The notes beneath the pieces were generated by a model. The model was given only the letters and a program-made list of their open reading frames with translations, was not told the DNA's origin and did not search any database. Shown piece after piece: positions 1 to 10,657 of a stretch of DNA of 64,000 nucleotides (positions within the stretch are counted from its first letter, which is position 1; every line of letters starts with the position of its first letter). Source of the DNA: Undaria pinnatifida. Taxonomy: Eukaryota; Sar; Phaeophyceae; Laminariales; Alariaceae. The stretch is from positions 15,620,702-15,684,701 of the forward strand of contig JABAKD010000023.1 in the NCBI GenBank assembly GCA_012845835.1, given 5' to 3'. A program made the position numbers and the translations under genes.

Positions 1-1152
1 CCGTGTACGTTGCTTCCGTCCAGCTGCAAGTGTTTCGGCGTTACTCATGAAAGAGCAGGGGGTTTTGGGCTAACGCTAACGGGAGCATAGTATTTACTCC
101 CGTACTCAAAAAGAGATCGGATTTTGTATTGTACTCGGCGTACTTTAGTATACCATGTGAGCGCCCCCCGCCACCCACAATCAGAACCCCCCTCTTTCCG
201 CGTCAACCTTCCGAAAAAACTCATTGTTCGACGCCAACAACACTATATTTGCTGCGGGTCGCTTCGTCCGTTTTTCCATTCCATAGCCATCGCAGTCCTG
301 CCGAAGCACCTGCCTTATGCCCCCGGCCCCTAATGTTTGCTCTTGCATTCTGGCGCCACAGACAGCAGTGCATTCATTTATACCTGGTATTTGCGAGCAG
401 CCTGCGGGATGTTCTTGTGGCCTTTTTTTCCCTTTTTGGTGTTGCAGCTGTTGCTGCTAGTGGTGCTGTGAGCGTTCCCGTTGTTGGCCCTGTTGAACAC
501 AAAATCACGGAAGCCTCATCCACCACCATGACCACTGGACATCACTCGACCCGTTTCCCCTCTCTTCCTTTTTCACTGCGTGACGAAGTGGTGCGTTCTC
601 TGGCCGTCGTCAGAAGGTAAAAAAACAGCGCGCCGAAGCTCTCTATGGTGTCATCTAAAAAACACCGCAATGAGTAGAGGTAGCCTTGCTAGTCGGTCTC
701 CTCGTGTATCGCTGGGAGAAAGGATTAGCTTACCACTTGGTGCCAACAGTGTGTAGTGCAGCTACATACATAGCAGAGTCCCGTGAGAAACAAGTTTGTC
801 GCTTCCAAATCGGTAGCGTTTCCTTGCCGCGGGGCTGTCGGAGATTGGCATGTCACCTCCATGCACAGAGTCTGGAACATGGTGGTTTGTGTTCCTGACA
901 GTGTCACCACCGCTGTATTTCAACGTGGTGCAGCAAAAAGGCACGCAGTTGGTTGTAAACAGTCAGTGCCCCGGAAGCATCACAAGGCCCGACTTATCAC
1001 GCGTTTTTTTGGAGCTGGATGCTGGTGGCAAGCTTGTATCGCTCACGTACGAGTGCGTCACGGCTCATCCACATTGCCCCCATCCTCTCCGAGTCGGACA
1101 CCCTCGTCTCCCCGTCCCCTTCAACGCCTTCCCATCCGCTTCAACGACTCAG
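1..1152. other. Upstream of MULE, no proven gene
   Basis: No gene is recognised here. The reading frame of the first supported MULE exon stays open upstream to about position 850, so more of the transposase N-terminus may lie here. However, no conserved motif is visible before 1153 and a CAG acceptor stands at 1150-1152. Terminal inverted repeats of the MULE could not be located by eye. Confidence 0.4.
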
Positions 1153-4100
1153 GTTGCACCAATGGACTTCGATCACTTGAAGGGCGATTTCAACGGGACC
1201 ATGGGAACCATAAGCACCAAGAACGCCAACAACAACGTCGTCCACCTTGCAACGTGCCAGGTCGCGAAGGAGACCGGCGACGCCTACAGGTACATGATCA
1301 ACCACGCGGTCAGGCATCCGGAGGTCAGGCGCTTCCTGAAAAAGCCCACCACGACCATATTTACCGACAAGCACAAGGGGTCGGACTCTGCAATTCCCGA
1401 GACGCTCGGGCAAGCGGAGCACCTTCGGTGTGAGGAGCATATGCTCAAGAATCATGGTGCGGTCGGACCGGTGAGATGGGATTATCTGTTGGCGTTGTGC
1501 ATTCTTGTTTCCCCTGGCATTTTGGGATAAAGCCACTTCGGTTTATCGTTCCCTCCCGGATGCCGTGCAAGGACTCATTTTCACCGCACGTCGGTGGTGG
1601 CGCGCTTGGTTTTTGACAGCAACTACTCAAAATTGTTCGCAGTGGATTCGCGTGGTATGTTTCGGTCGTGGCATCATCACCAGCGAAATGAGTGTTGCAA
1701 CTTGCTGATCCGCCGCCCTTTGGACGCTGTTGCGCATGCTGGCCCACCCTCTGCACTGCTATCCTGCGCAGGAAGGGAGGATGTCATTGTACTCCGCCGC
1801 AAGGGCGCCGGATCAGGCCGCGTGCGAGTTCTACCTAAACAAGGTTACGGGCTTGAACGCAGTTGCTGGCCAGAAGATCGCCGATATCCCCCGCCACCCG
1901 TGGGCGATATACGCAACCCGTCGCAACGTCGTGTGGGACCAGGTCACGTCTAACATTTCGAAGATGACAAACCACATGATCACCGCGGATGTGAGTGAGC
2001 ATGTCGGCAAGTGTGTTTGGGATTCTATCGGGGCGTTGGGAAGTTGACATTCGCTGCCGGCTTCTCGTCCGACCATCGTGTAGTATAGACGTCGGGAAGT
2101 CTTTGTTTTGGTATCTTGTCACGTCACGCCCGTCCAAGTATCGATGACTGAGTTATGCTCTTTTACCCTCGTTAAAGTGCCTGCCCTTGACCATCCCTAT
2201 TTCAAATCATGCAGCAGACATATGTGGTGATCGCTTGAGACATATGGAGGCGCACGTGAGTCGTTAAACACAACTACATACAGAAGATCGACGCAAGCTT
2301 TCCTTTCTCGTACGGCTGTACCGACCCCCGCCCATCTGCCTTTTTCCAGATGAACACCGCACCGCTGTCGCTTGTGGTTGGCTCCTGTCGCAGACGAGAG
2401 CGAAGCCGGCGCTCGACCTGATCCAGGACATCGTCATGCAGTCGTCAGCGAGGCTTGCCGCCGCCGCAAACCTAGGCAACCCCACCGACACGTTCTGCCC
2501 GTTCGCGACGAAGACCTTCAACGCCGAGCTGGAATGGGCAAAAACGTTAGTATGATTTTGTTTTACTACTCCATATTCTCTGGTGCTACGTTAGCATGTT
2601 GGTTGTTGGTTATCGTGTCCTTGGGGACAGAAACGTTGTTTTGCAAGTGTGACCAAGGTCGTAGCTGTATGTGAGCTTGTTGTAGACGGAAAAGGTGTTT
2701 TGGGGGGTACTTTAAAACACTCTTTGAAGTAGGCGTAGAGTGATAACCGTGGGCGAGAGGGGCTCCCTGGGTACGGTCAACATGTTTTTGTAACTCAGAC
2801 AACGTCATTAGTAATCAGAAGCGCTCTTTCGCGGACCTATGGACTACAACTGTGTACAGTACCGGCTACGGTTTGAGAGGGAAATTCCAACCCGGCATTT
2901 TTCTCTTAATTCGGGACTTCTGTTATCCCGTATTGGCTACGATAAAAGAGAATATTCTCTTATATCGTAGCCAATACGGGCGGCCGTGGAAGATGGAGGC
3001 TCTCGTCCCAACTAACTGCCGCACAGCTTATAGAGAGCGAGTTATTCATGTCACACAACGCAGTCCGCGTGCGCATCCTGAGCTAGCTCGACTCACTGCT
3101 GTTCAGTGTGTTGGTTGCCGAGCAACATGGACCCACCTCAAGCACGTGTACACTCTTGGTACCCGTGCAGGGAAAGAAGTAACATTTCGTGTGACAACAC
3201 GTGGATAAAAATATCTAGCATTTATTCACGTGTTATTTTCTGTGCTCTAATCTCGCACCTGTTGTAGAGAAAAGTCCGATTTAGGAGACCAATTTTCCCT
3301 TGAATCGATTTTGGTCGTGATATGCCAGTTTGACTCTCTTAAATCGGTACTTTCTCTTGAAAAAAAATCTCTCAAACAGTAGCCGGTACTGTATAGTGTT
3401 CAGCGCATCTTTGAAAAACCAAGTTACTCCAAATTCAGCGCGATGGTCGGTGGTACGCGAGCGTCGCGCGGATCGAAAACATGAGACCTGCGGAATCAAC
3501 CGACAGAGAAGCAGCTGGGCTGCATTTTGAAACTGCTTTTCGTGCACTTTCCCTTTCTTCACCACGTCACGTTGGTACCTTGAGCAGGGCACCTCAAGCA
3601 GCCGACCAACCTATGACATGCTACGATAAGGGTGGAGTTTCGTCTTTGCGCCATGGTCATCACCAATCAAAATGTGTTCATCGTGGCGAGTTCGCGGTCG
3701 CTCGCGTTTCGCATCGTTCCAGCTCAACAAACTTAGTTCATTTCCAGCGAATTCGCGAATTAAAGCCCCATATTTCTCCCGTTATTTCAACTATCCCCGC
3801 ACTGTGGTCCTTTTTCAGCTGCGAGGTGAGCCCCACTGGCGAAGGAGGATACATGGCTTTCCCCGACAACAACCGCCGCCACTACAACGTGGTCAAGCTT
3901 GTATTTTCCAACGACCCCACAGTCCAGCACGTTTACTCCTGCACGTGCGGGTGGTGCTCCAGGTGGCTCATTCCTTGCCGTCATGTCATCGCCACGGCCA
4001 AAGGTGCGCGTAGTACGGCATTAGTGGTTGCTGTTATTTGCTGCGCGATCGGGTTGGTGTAATCTGTGTCCACTTGGCGGGTTCATACGCGGCGAAGTGC

Positions 4101-4695
4101 GTGTGAGACTCGACTTGAGCGTCTTTCGTATCCGAGGGTTATCTTTCTCGCTTGCATGAAACTCCTTTCGACGTATCCGTCTGCTTTGGGGTTGGATCAT
4201 TTTCCTGTACATGCGGGTGGACAGGCATGTCTGGACCGGGAGGTATGTAACCACGGCATGCTTTAGAGGGAACACCGGCGAGCGCCCGAATGAGCAGTGG
4301 TTTTTATGGTACCGTCTGGCGTGCCGTGCCTAACACCACGCTGTGTCGCCCGCCTTTCCCCCTCGTACGTCTTTTAATCGCAGCTAATGACGAGCATGAC
4401 AGGGCGTTGGACTTACTCGACGACGGATATCGTCTGCAAGAACTTCTGCGCCGCGGCATCGGACGACAGGTACCACACCGTCCCCCCTGTGTGGTCGGCG
4501 CTCGCCGTCAGCCCCAAATACCACGCGCCGCTTCCCGTGGAAGGGCAGGCGGGGCGCAAGAAGGGGCTGCGCATCACCAAGCGCAAGACATCGAACGGCG
4601 AGTTCGCTACGTCGTCGAGGACGTACGCTCGCCACGTTTCGAACTCCCAACCCCAAGCCGAAGCGACGCCTAGCCTGTCGCATGGCCTGTCGTAA
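1153..4695 (+). CDS. MULE transposase, spliced, 3' part
   Basis: Mutator-like element transposase, a nuclear DDE enzyme that cuts and pastes its own element. Five exons join with GT-AG borders and matching phases: 1153-1470, 1772-1990, 2394-2545, 3819-4003 and 4403-4695 (TAA 4693-4695). Together they give 388 residues without a stop. The first exon has the MULE core: an Asp before HLKG (DFDHLKG), then FTDKHKGSD with the second Asp, then CEEHMLKN, which fits the family's C-x2-H block. Exon 2 has TSNISKMTN, like the family's TSN-x-E-x2-N box. Exon 4 has a SWIM zinc finger, CTC followed by PCRH. Exon 5 ends with a basic GQAGRKKGLRITKRK tail, usual for MULEs. The first ATG in exon 1 is at 1162, but family members are usually 600 or more residues, so N-terminal exons are probably missing or unrecognised. 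Intron 3 (1273 bp) holds a MITE. The third catalytic acidic residue was not placed with certainty. Confidence 0.85.
2857..3391. mobile_element. TA-flanked MITE, copy 1 (mariner-like)
   Basis: A 535-bp non-autonomous DNA element lies in intron 3 of the MULE gene. It begins CAGTACCGGCTACGGTTTGA and ends with the inverted counterpart ...AGCCGGTACTG, and it is flanked on both sides by TA (2855-2856 and 3392-3393). CAGT termini plus a TA target duplication are typical of Tc1/mariner-type elements. It has no transposase frame. Subterminal sequence is rich in AAGAGA/TCTCTT. The same family occurs at 13078-13571 and 13739-14764. Confidence 0.8.
2927..2980. repeat. 54-bp near-perfect palindrome inside MITE
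   Basis: Left arm CCCGTATTGGCTACGATA is followed by the self-complementary core AGAGAATATTCTCT and the right arm TATCGTAGCCAATACGGG. The stem would be a strong hairpin in single-stranded DNA or RNA. Related AAGAGAATATTCTCTT cores occur three times in MITE copy 3 (13830-13915). Confidence 0.85.
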
Positions 4696-5455
4696 GACCC
4701 TCCGCAGGGTGATTTTGTGATGTAACGTAGGGTTGACACCGCACGTACATGCACAGAGTGTGCGGTTCTGCACTGGTGGAAGTCGATGTCCTACGGCTAC
4801 GTATCGCGGGTGTACAATAAACAGTGACGTGACGGTGTACTGTCGGTGCATGTACTTGTGGTACACTTTCCCATTGAATTGGTTTATTAGTGAAATTTAT
4901 TCAGGGAGTCGACTCTTGGCATTGCACTTGCGCACTTTGCCACAGCCTTCGTGTACGCATATGCGGTTCTTGTGGTCCTCGTTCACTTGCTTTTCTGTGT
5001 TTGCGTCGCCGCCATTGTTTTCCTTGTCTTGCGGGGTGCGAATTTCCGTGTTGATTGTCGCTGCCCGTGCTTTATTTCTCTTGTGGGGTTCGTTCTTCCC
5101 TCTTGATTGTCGCTGCCCTGTCTATGCCATTGCTTTCCTAGTCTTGTGGGTTGGTAAAAGGGTTGGACATAGCAGTGGCATGCCTCGCTTTCATTAATGT
5201 TTCCTGGGCCATGTTTCCTGCGTGTTGATGCCGCATTGTGGATTCAAAGCTGTGTTCTTGTCTTGGTCTGTGACGTGCACCTCTATGTGCGCACCAGGTG
5301 CAAACGTTCAACCGGAGTGGTTCTTGCAATCACTGTTGGTTTCTTTGTGGTTTCTTTGCGTGGCGTGACCCTGGCACGGGTGCGATGGATTTTCATCCGT
5401 CTTGCTAACCCCTCAGACTCTCTCCGTCTAAGCTTCGAATATTGTAAACCAAAAT
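4696..5455. other. Intergenic, no gene seen
   Basis: T-rich sequence downstream of the MULE. Open frames here are hydrophobic by composition (runs of CTT/TTG) and show no family signature. The 3' untranslated region and 3' end of the MULE presumably lie here but could not be delimited. Confidence 0.4.
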
Positions 5456-5545
5456 ATTGTGCCGACGTGAGCCGTGAGTTCGACGAATTTAGGGTCGATA
5501 CTCATCTTTGCAAGCTGCATACTAAATCGGTCGCCCATCTAGGCT
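5456..5545 (+). repeat. Dispersed repeat R1, copy 1
   Basis: Core GACGTGAGCCGTGAGTTC, then ACTCATCTTTGCAAGCTGC. The same block occurs at 9463-9563, 11352-11463 and 32225-32335. A related form (R2) occurs at 15583-15663, 30508-30600 and, inverted, at about 12187-12225. No coding potential or tRNA-like promoter boxes were seen. Confidence 0.75.
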
Positions 5546-6297
5546 ATTTAGTATGTTCCATAAATCAAACCCTAATTTGATATTGTATTATGTTACCTAT
5601 CATATACTCGGTATAACCAACAAATATACCCCAATTAACATACCAATAATTATCTGACCACTTTGATATACTAACCTCTCACTAATTTCGTACGAGGACC
5701 ACAACGGTACCTAGACCTCAACCGAAGTGGGTTTTCATTCCGTCATCCACACTCCATTCGAGAAAATATTTCTCTGTCGTCCGGAATTTTTCTCGTTCGA
5801 GTATCCCCTCCCTTTAATCTCGTACTTCGTACTCGACATATACATTTACGGGGATGGGCGTCCGTGTAGAATGATGCGTGTTCATGATAACTAGTTCCAA
5901 GTACAACGGAGAGAAATAAGGTGAAAGAACAAGGCGCTTTGTCCGTCCGAACGAGCGAAGAAAACTAGAATGGAAAATGTGGGAAATGAAATCCAGGTAC
6001 GAGTACTACTCGTAGTAGTCGGAAATATTTTCAGGTACGCACGTACGGGGTAATGGGTTTTGTCATGTTTGTTCGATTCGGTCAGCTCATCCCACACACC
6101 GCGCACTACTACTTTGCAGGTCACGCATGCACACATGCAAGCATTCTTGGTTAGTCTATAGCATCAGCATATTTTTCATTGCGCGTGTCAAATGATGCTT
6201 TTTATTGCTCTTTTAGCACCTTCGGTAGATACGACGAGTAGACAGATTACCTTGCTGCTTGGTACTATGATGTCGCACATTTTTCTCTCTTTTTATG
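5546..6297. other. AT-rich, no gene seen
   Basis: Low-complexity AT-rich DNA with stops in all frames. No promoter, RNA gene or transposon end was recognised. Confidence 0.4.
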
Positions 6298-6430
6298 GGA
6301 ACGAACACATACTACCGCAAACACATACTGTGATGCGAACACATACTACTACTGTACTGCGAACACATACTGTGCTGCGAACACGCACTGTACTGCTAAC
6401 GCATACTGCGAACGCATACACACACGCGAC
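6298..6430 (+). repeat. Short tandem repeat, ~17 bp unit
   Basis: Degenerate copies of GCGAACACATACTGTACT follow one another (roughly seven). Later units lose the CACATAC core and become GCGAACGCATAC. This is a small minisatellite with no coding meaning. Confidence 0.75.
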
Positions 6431-7344
6431 AGCAGTACTACGAAGTACAAGTAGTTTTGTTGAGTTATACGAAGTACTTCGAAGCACCCCACCGCAATAT
6501 ATACTCCGGGGAAGGGAGGATACGTTGTTTTAAGGGAAAAACACGAAGTTCTCCGAAAACAGGCACCCTCAGGCTTGTCTGACGCGTGTTGTTGTGAGGA
6601 CCAAATCACCAACAGTGGAGAATAGACACCAACAGGAGCACGCGCGGCGCGGAAAAAAAGCTCCCCAACAGCAGTCCTTGCATTACCGGTACTCCTATCC
6701 GTACGAGTTATTTCGGACCGATAATACTACTGAATTGCACTTCGTATGCGGAACAGAGGACGTACGCAGAAGAAGAGAGGCAACTACAGAGTAGCAGTCA
6801 GTGCGGTTGCATCGGGGGAGGCAAGTTTTGGATCGGGGCAGCGAGTTGTGCATCAGTGACGGCGGATCTTTGTGGGCCGGGAAGTTAGCAGTGCTGCTGC
6901 GGTCGCATAACAAACGGCAAGTTGCCAGTTGTATGCGGGATCTTCCACAGCTGGGTTGCGGGGAGATGTCCGTTTCCGTGTCTCCGCGGGTTTTGCAAGT
7001 GAACAAAAACGGGTGCAGTGTGGCCAAAATCGGGTAGTTGATGACATCGAAGCACAGGGCGGGGTACACCCGGTGTGTTCCTGAACAAAATAGGGTTGTC
7101 CATCGAGAGCACTTTTTGGAGGCCGTCATTGGTGCCGTTTTGAGGGTTCGAACGCCGAAAAAACGGTTTGGGATGCTGCGCGTACACAATGCGCAGTGAG
7201 TTCAGGCGCCAGATGGCGATTTGGAGGCGTTTTGCAAACGTGCGAAAGCGCGCCCCGTCGCGGGAAAAAGGTACCCGATTTTGTTCAGAAACCACCCGGG
7301 TGTACCCGATTTTGTCAATTTCCCTGAAAAAAAGCGGATATGTT
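6431..7344. other. No gene supported
   Basis: Open frames on both strands (for example minus 6885-7295) have no recognisable domain and look like non-coding frames. The motif TACCCGATTTTGT occurs twice near 7270-7315. Nothing else stands out. Confidence 0.35.
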
Positions 7345-7915
7345 GAAGGCGACTTGATTTTTGTATAAGGGGGCTGACATTACTTGAATTTGTATGGGGG
7401 GTCTAAAATGACTTAATTTTTGTATAGTGGGTTGGCAATGGCTCGGATTTTGTATAGTGGGTCTGGAAATGACTCGATTTTTGTTAGAGGGGTCTGAAAT
7501 GACTTAAAATTATATGGGGGATCTAAAATGACTTGATAGTTGTACGGTGGGTTTGAAATGTCTTAAAATTGTATCGGGGGTCTAAAATGATTTGGTTTTT
7601 GTATTGTGGTTCTGAAATGACTTGAAATTGTATGGGGGGTCTGAAATGACTTGGAATTGCATGGGGGGTCTGAAATGACTTGGAATTGTATGGTGGGTCT
7701 GAAATTACTTGATTTTTTTCATGGGGGTCTGAAATGTCTTGATTTTTGTATGGGGGTATGAAGTGACTTTGTTTTTGTATAGTGGGCTGGAAATGACTTG
7801 ACATTGTATAGTGAGTCTGAAATGAGTTGGGTTTTGTATAGTGGGTCTGAAATGACTTGAATTTGTATTGGGACGTGAAAATACCTCCATTTTTGCGTAG
7901 TGGGTCTAAAATCGG
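7345..7915 (+). repeat. Minisatellite, ~30-bp unit, ~19 copies
   Basis: Units follow the consensus GGGTCTGAAATGACTTGA plus an ATTTTTGTATAGT-like spacer, 29-31 bp each, over about 570 bp. Copies differ mainly in the spacer (ATTTTTGTAT, AAATTGTAT, GGAATTGCAT). In reverse translation it gives a false proline/histidine-rich repeat protein, so open frames across it should not be called genes. Confidence 0.9.
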
Positions 7916-8544
7916 GCGGCGTCAGCCGCAAACACCTTGTACTCGTACGTATTCGATTTGAATTTACAGCAGTACGGCAAGTGTATTGAAAACAACACTA
8001 CCGGTGTACGATGTGCTCGTACGAATGCTACGGACGGCAACGACACATATCAGTATATGCCACATCATACTATGCGACGTGTACGTACGTACATACCACA
8101 GATAACATTGGTACGGGTACCTACTACTGTGAATGTACTGCTGCGGTGCTGGTGCGCCTCGCGAGAAAATGTCTCGACATGCTCCTGAGGAAAACATGCA
8201 GTAATCCGTTTGTGGATCGCAAGCTACAAAGCATTTGGCATAGGATATGATACGAACAAAAACAACACACACCGAACAGCAGTATCATACCGCTGAATAC
8301 CACGCACGTGTATGAATGCTAAACAGAGATCATCGTCGTATATGATACTCTGTTGTTACTGCTTGCTGTGGTGCTCGTACTCGTATATGTACGTGTATGT
8401 CAGCCAAGTATCAGCAGTAAAAGGAGCCGGTATGTAAATCCGGGTTTGCCGTGTACATGACAAAACGAAAGCTTGAACAATGCGTTTTGCGATATCATAG
8501 AAACAAAAAACATGTGACGAAAAGGGCCTGGAATCCTGGAAAAA
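7916..8544. other. No gene seen
   Basis: Sequence rich in GTAC/TACGTAC motifs with short open frames only. No family or RNA gene was recognised. Confidence 0.35.
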
Positions 8545-8715
8545 TCGAATGCCCGTGAGAGATGAGTTGGGCACGGCCGAGGCCGCCCTTGGCAGAGTAG
8601 GCAGAGCAGGGGTCTGCGAGCACGATGAGGGAGTTGCGTGCCGTCGGGTGGACCTCATCGCCAGCTATCGCGAGAAGGGCAAAAATCTACGTCTAAGAAA
8701 AGCTGAAGAGCTCTC
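8545..8715 (+). pseudogene. Coding fragment of repeated EHDEGV family
   Basis: A short open stretch contains GVCEHDEGVACRRVDLIA. A second locus at 38030-38130 encodes GEHDEGVSNREVTLIERW at the same register, and the DNA matches over GAGCACGAYGAGGGAGTT. Two loci that share a peptide block suggest fragments of one repeated gene or retroelement. The product is not recognised. There is no complete gene here, and the frame closes in flanking repeat DNA. Confidence 0.45.
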
Positions 8716-8837
8716 ACAGGCAAGCACCAACAATATCCTACATGTACTTATACACATAGATTACTGCTGTGTTGACATTGCATATGCATGTATCATACAA
8801 TATGTATGATATGATATGGTATAGTGGTATGTATATT

Positions 8838-8867
8838 ATTGTTGTTGTTGTTGTTGTTGTTGTTGTT
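8838..8867 (+). repeat. (TTG)n microsatellite
   Basis: About nine TTG triplets in a row, just upstream of the large ATGG/GTAT microsatellite. Confidence 0.9.
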
Positions 8868-8916
8868 CTCACATTACCTCGCATAATTAAGTCCGTGGTC
8901 ACAACAACAAACAACA

Positions 8917-9427
8917 TGGTATGGTGGTATGGTGGCATGGTGGCATGGTGGTATGGTGGTATGGTGGTATGGTGGTATGGTGGTATGGTGGTATGGTGGT
9001 ATGGTGGTATGTATGTATGTATGTATGTATGTATGTATGTATGTATGTATGTATGTATGTATGTATGTATGTATGTATGTATGTATGTATGTATGTATGT
9101 ATGTATGTATGTATGTATGTATGTATGTATGTATGTATGTATGTATGTATGTATGTATGTATGTATGTATGCATGCATGTATGTATGCATGTATGTATGT
9201 ATGTATGTATGTATGTATGTATGTATGTATGTATGTATGTATGTATGTATGTATGTATGTATGTATGTATGTATGTATGTATGTATGTATGTATGTATGT
9301 ATGTATGTATGTATGTATGTATGTATGTATGTATGTATGTATGTATGTATGTATGTATGTATGTATGTATGTATGTATGTATGTATGTATGTATGTATGT
9401 ATGTATGTATGTATGTATGTATGTATA
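8917..9427 (+). repeat. ATGGTGGT then (GTAT)n microsatellite
   Basis: First about 90 bp of ATGGTGGT-type 8-9 bp units (8917-9008), then about 420 bp of GTAT repeats, interrupted only near 9170-9190 by GCAT units. It creates artificial long frames on both strands (Met-Tyr-Val-Cys or Ile-His-Thr-Tyr repeats), which are not genes. Confidence 0.97.
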
Positions 9428-9462
9428 ATATCATGTACAATAGACGTTTTTGTGTTCATGTT

Positions 9463-9563
9463 TTATAACAAATTTTCAAGCACGTCAGCCGTGAGTTTGA
9501 CGAATTTCAGGTCAATACTCATCTTTGCAAGCTGCGTTGTTGGTGCTCGTAATATACTAAATG
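9463..9563 (+). repeat. Dispersed repeat R1, copy 2
   Basis: Starts near ATTTTCAAGCACGTCAGCC and ends near TATACTAAATGAGTGAG. It is nearly identical over 100 bp to the copy at 11352-11463. It begins shortly after the GTAT microsatellite. Confidence 0.8.
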
Positions 9564-9728
9564 AGTGAGTTTTTGTTCTTCAACTTCCACACAACTTCGG
9601 ACATATATGTACGAGTACATAGGTAGTAGACATATAAACTTAATTACTTAGTCCTCGACCCCCTCGGAGGTCTCGCTCGGCATATCCTCCCCCCTCTGAG
9701 CCCTTCTCAGCCCGTAATTGCCGAAAAA

Positions 9729-9792
9729 AAAATTAGTTGCTGGGGAAAAGAACCGTCCCGAAGTTCCATAAAAAAATTAGTTGCTGGGGAAA
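9729..9792 (+). repeat. Short direct duplication
   Basis: AAAAATTAGTTGCTGGGGA occurs twice about 40 bp apart. It is a minor local duplication with no known role. Confidence 0.7.
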
Positions 9793-9883
9793 TTACGAAT
9801 ATCTTCGTGCCGAAAGCGCTCGGTTGGTGCTTCCCTGGCATCTCTGAGTTTCGTCAGCTGACATCTGGGCTTGGCTCATCAGC

Positions 9884-10650
9884 TTCGCACCGCCCAGCAC
9901 CCCACCGCAGCGCTATAGCTCGCAGCAACGCAGCGCCGTGCAGTGCCCTGCGATGCCCTGCAGCTCTAGCTCAGCGGAGCGCAGCGCTGTGCTTGGACGT
10001 GCTTTGCTGCTTTGCTAGGCTGCGTGCTTTGCGGTACTTTTATCAGTTCGTACATGCCAGTAACATTCATTCGCAGTATCATCCCACGTACCGGTAATAA
10101 GTTTGTACATAATACGTTGTTGGATCACAACGCACCTTCAGCTCAGGTCAGCCCGCCCAGCACCCCACCGCAGCGCTATAGCTCGCAGCAACGCAGCGCC
10201 GTGCAGTGCCCTGCGATGCCCTGCAGCTCTAGCTTAGCAGCGCGCAGCGCTGTGCTTTGACGTGCTTTGCCGCTTTGCCATGCTGCGTGCTTTGCGGTAC
10301 TTTTATTAGTTCGTACCTGCCAGTAACATTCATTCGCAGTATTATCCCACGTACCGGTACTTTGTACATACTACGTTGTTGGATCACAACGCACCCCCAG
10401 CTCAGGTCAGCCCGGCTATATATAGCTCAGCAGTGCAGCGCGGCATAGTGCGGTGCCGTGTCTTGCCCTTCGTTTTGCGGTGTTGTGTCGTGCGGCTCTG
10501 TGCGTTCTTTTGAACATACAGCAGTAGTAGTACCAGGTATGATACAGGTACCACAGGTACCATTTATCATGTACGTGCCGTGTGCTCATCACACGTACAG
10601 CTGTTCGTGACATCAACGAGCATCTGGCGCAGGGCAATTAGCTATCGGCT
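9884..10650 (+). repeat. Higher-order tandem repeat, first block
   Basis: Two ~263-bp units (A1 9891-10153, A2 10154-10413) are followed by a ~240-bp B segment. Each A unit begins CGCCCAGCACCCCACCGCAG, is GC-rich with GCAGCG motifs, and ends near ACGTTGTTGGATCACAACGC. The B segment carries a TATATATAGCTC box and TGCGTTCTTTTGAACATACA. The whole A-A-B block is repeated at 10658-11625. No conserved protein is encoded. Confidence 0.88.
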
Positions 10651-10657
10651 CATTAGC

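Noticed and set aside
6293-6487. CRISPR-like array at 6.3 kb
   Set aside because: Unit ~17 bp without unique spacers, in a eukaryotic context; simple minisatellite.
7523-7931. Proline/histidine-rich repeat proteins on the minus strand
   Set aside because: Produced by the 30-bp minisatellite; frames break at unit-length changes.
8738-9568. Several 150-220-codon frames on both strands over 8.74-9.57 kb
   Set aside because: They are translations of the ATGGTGGT and GTAT microsatellite and repeat a four-residue period; no gene.
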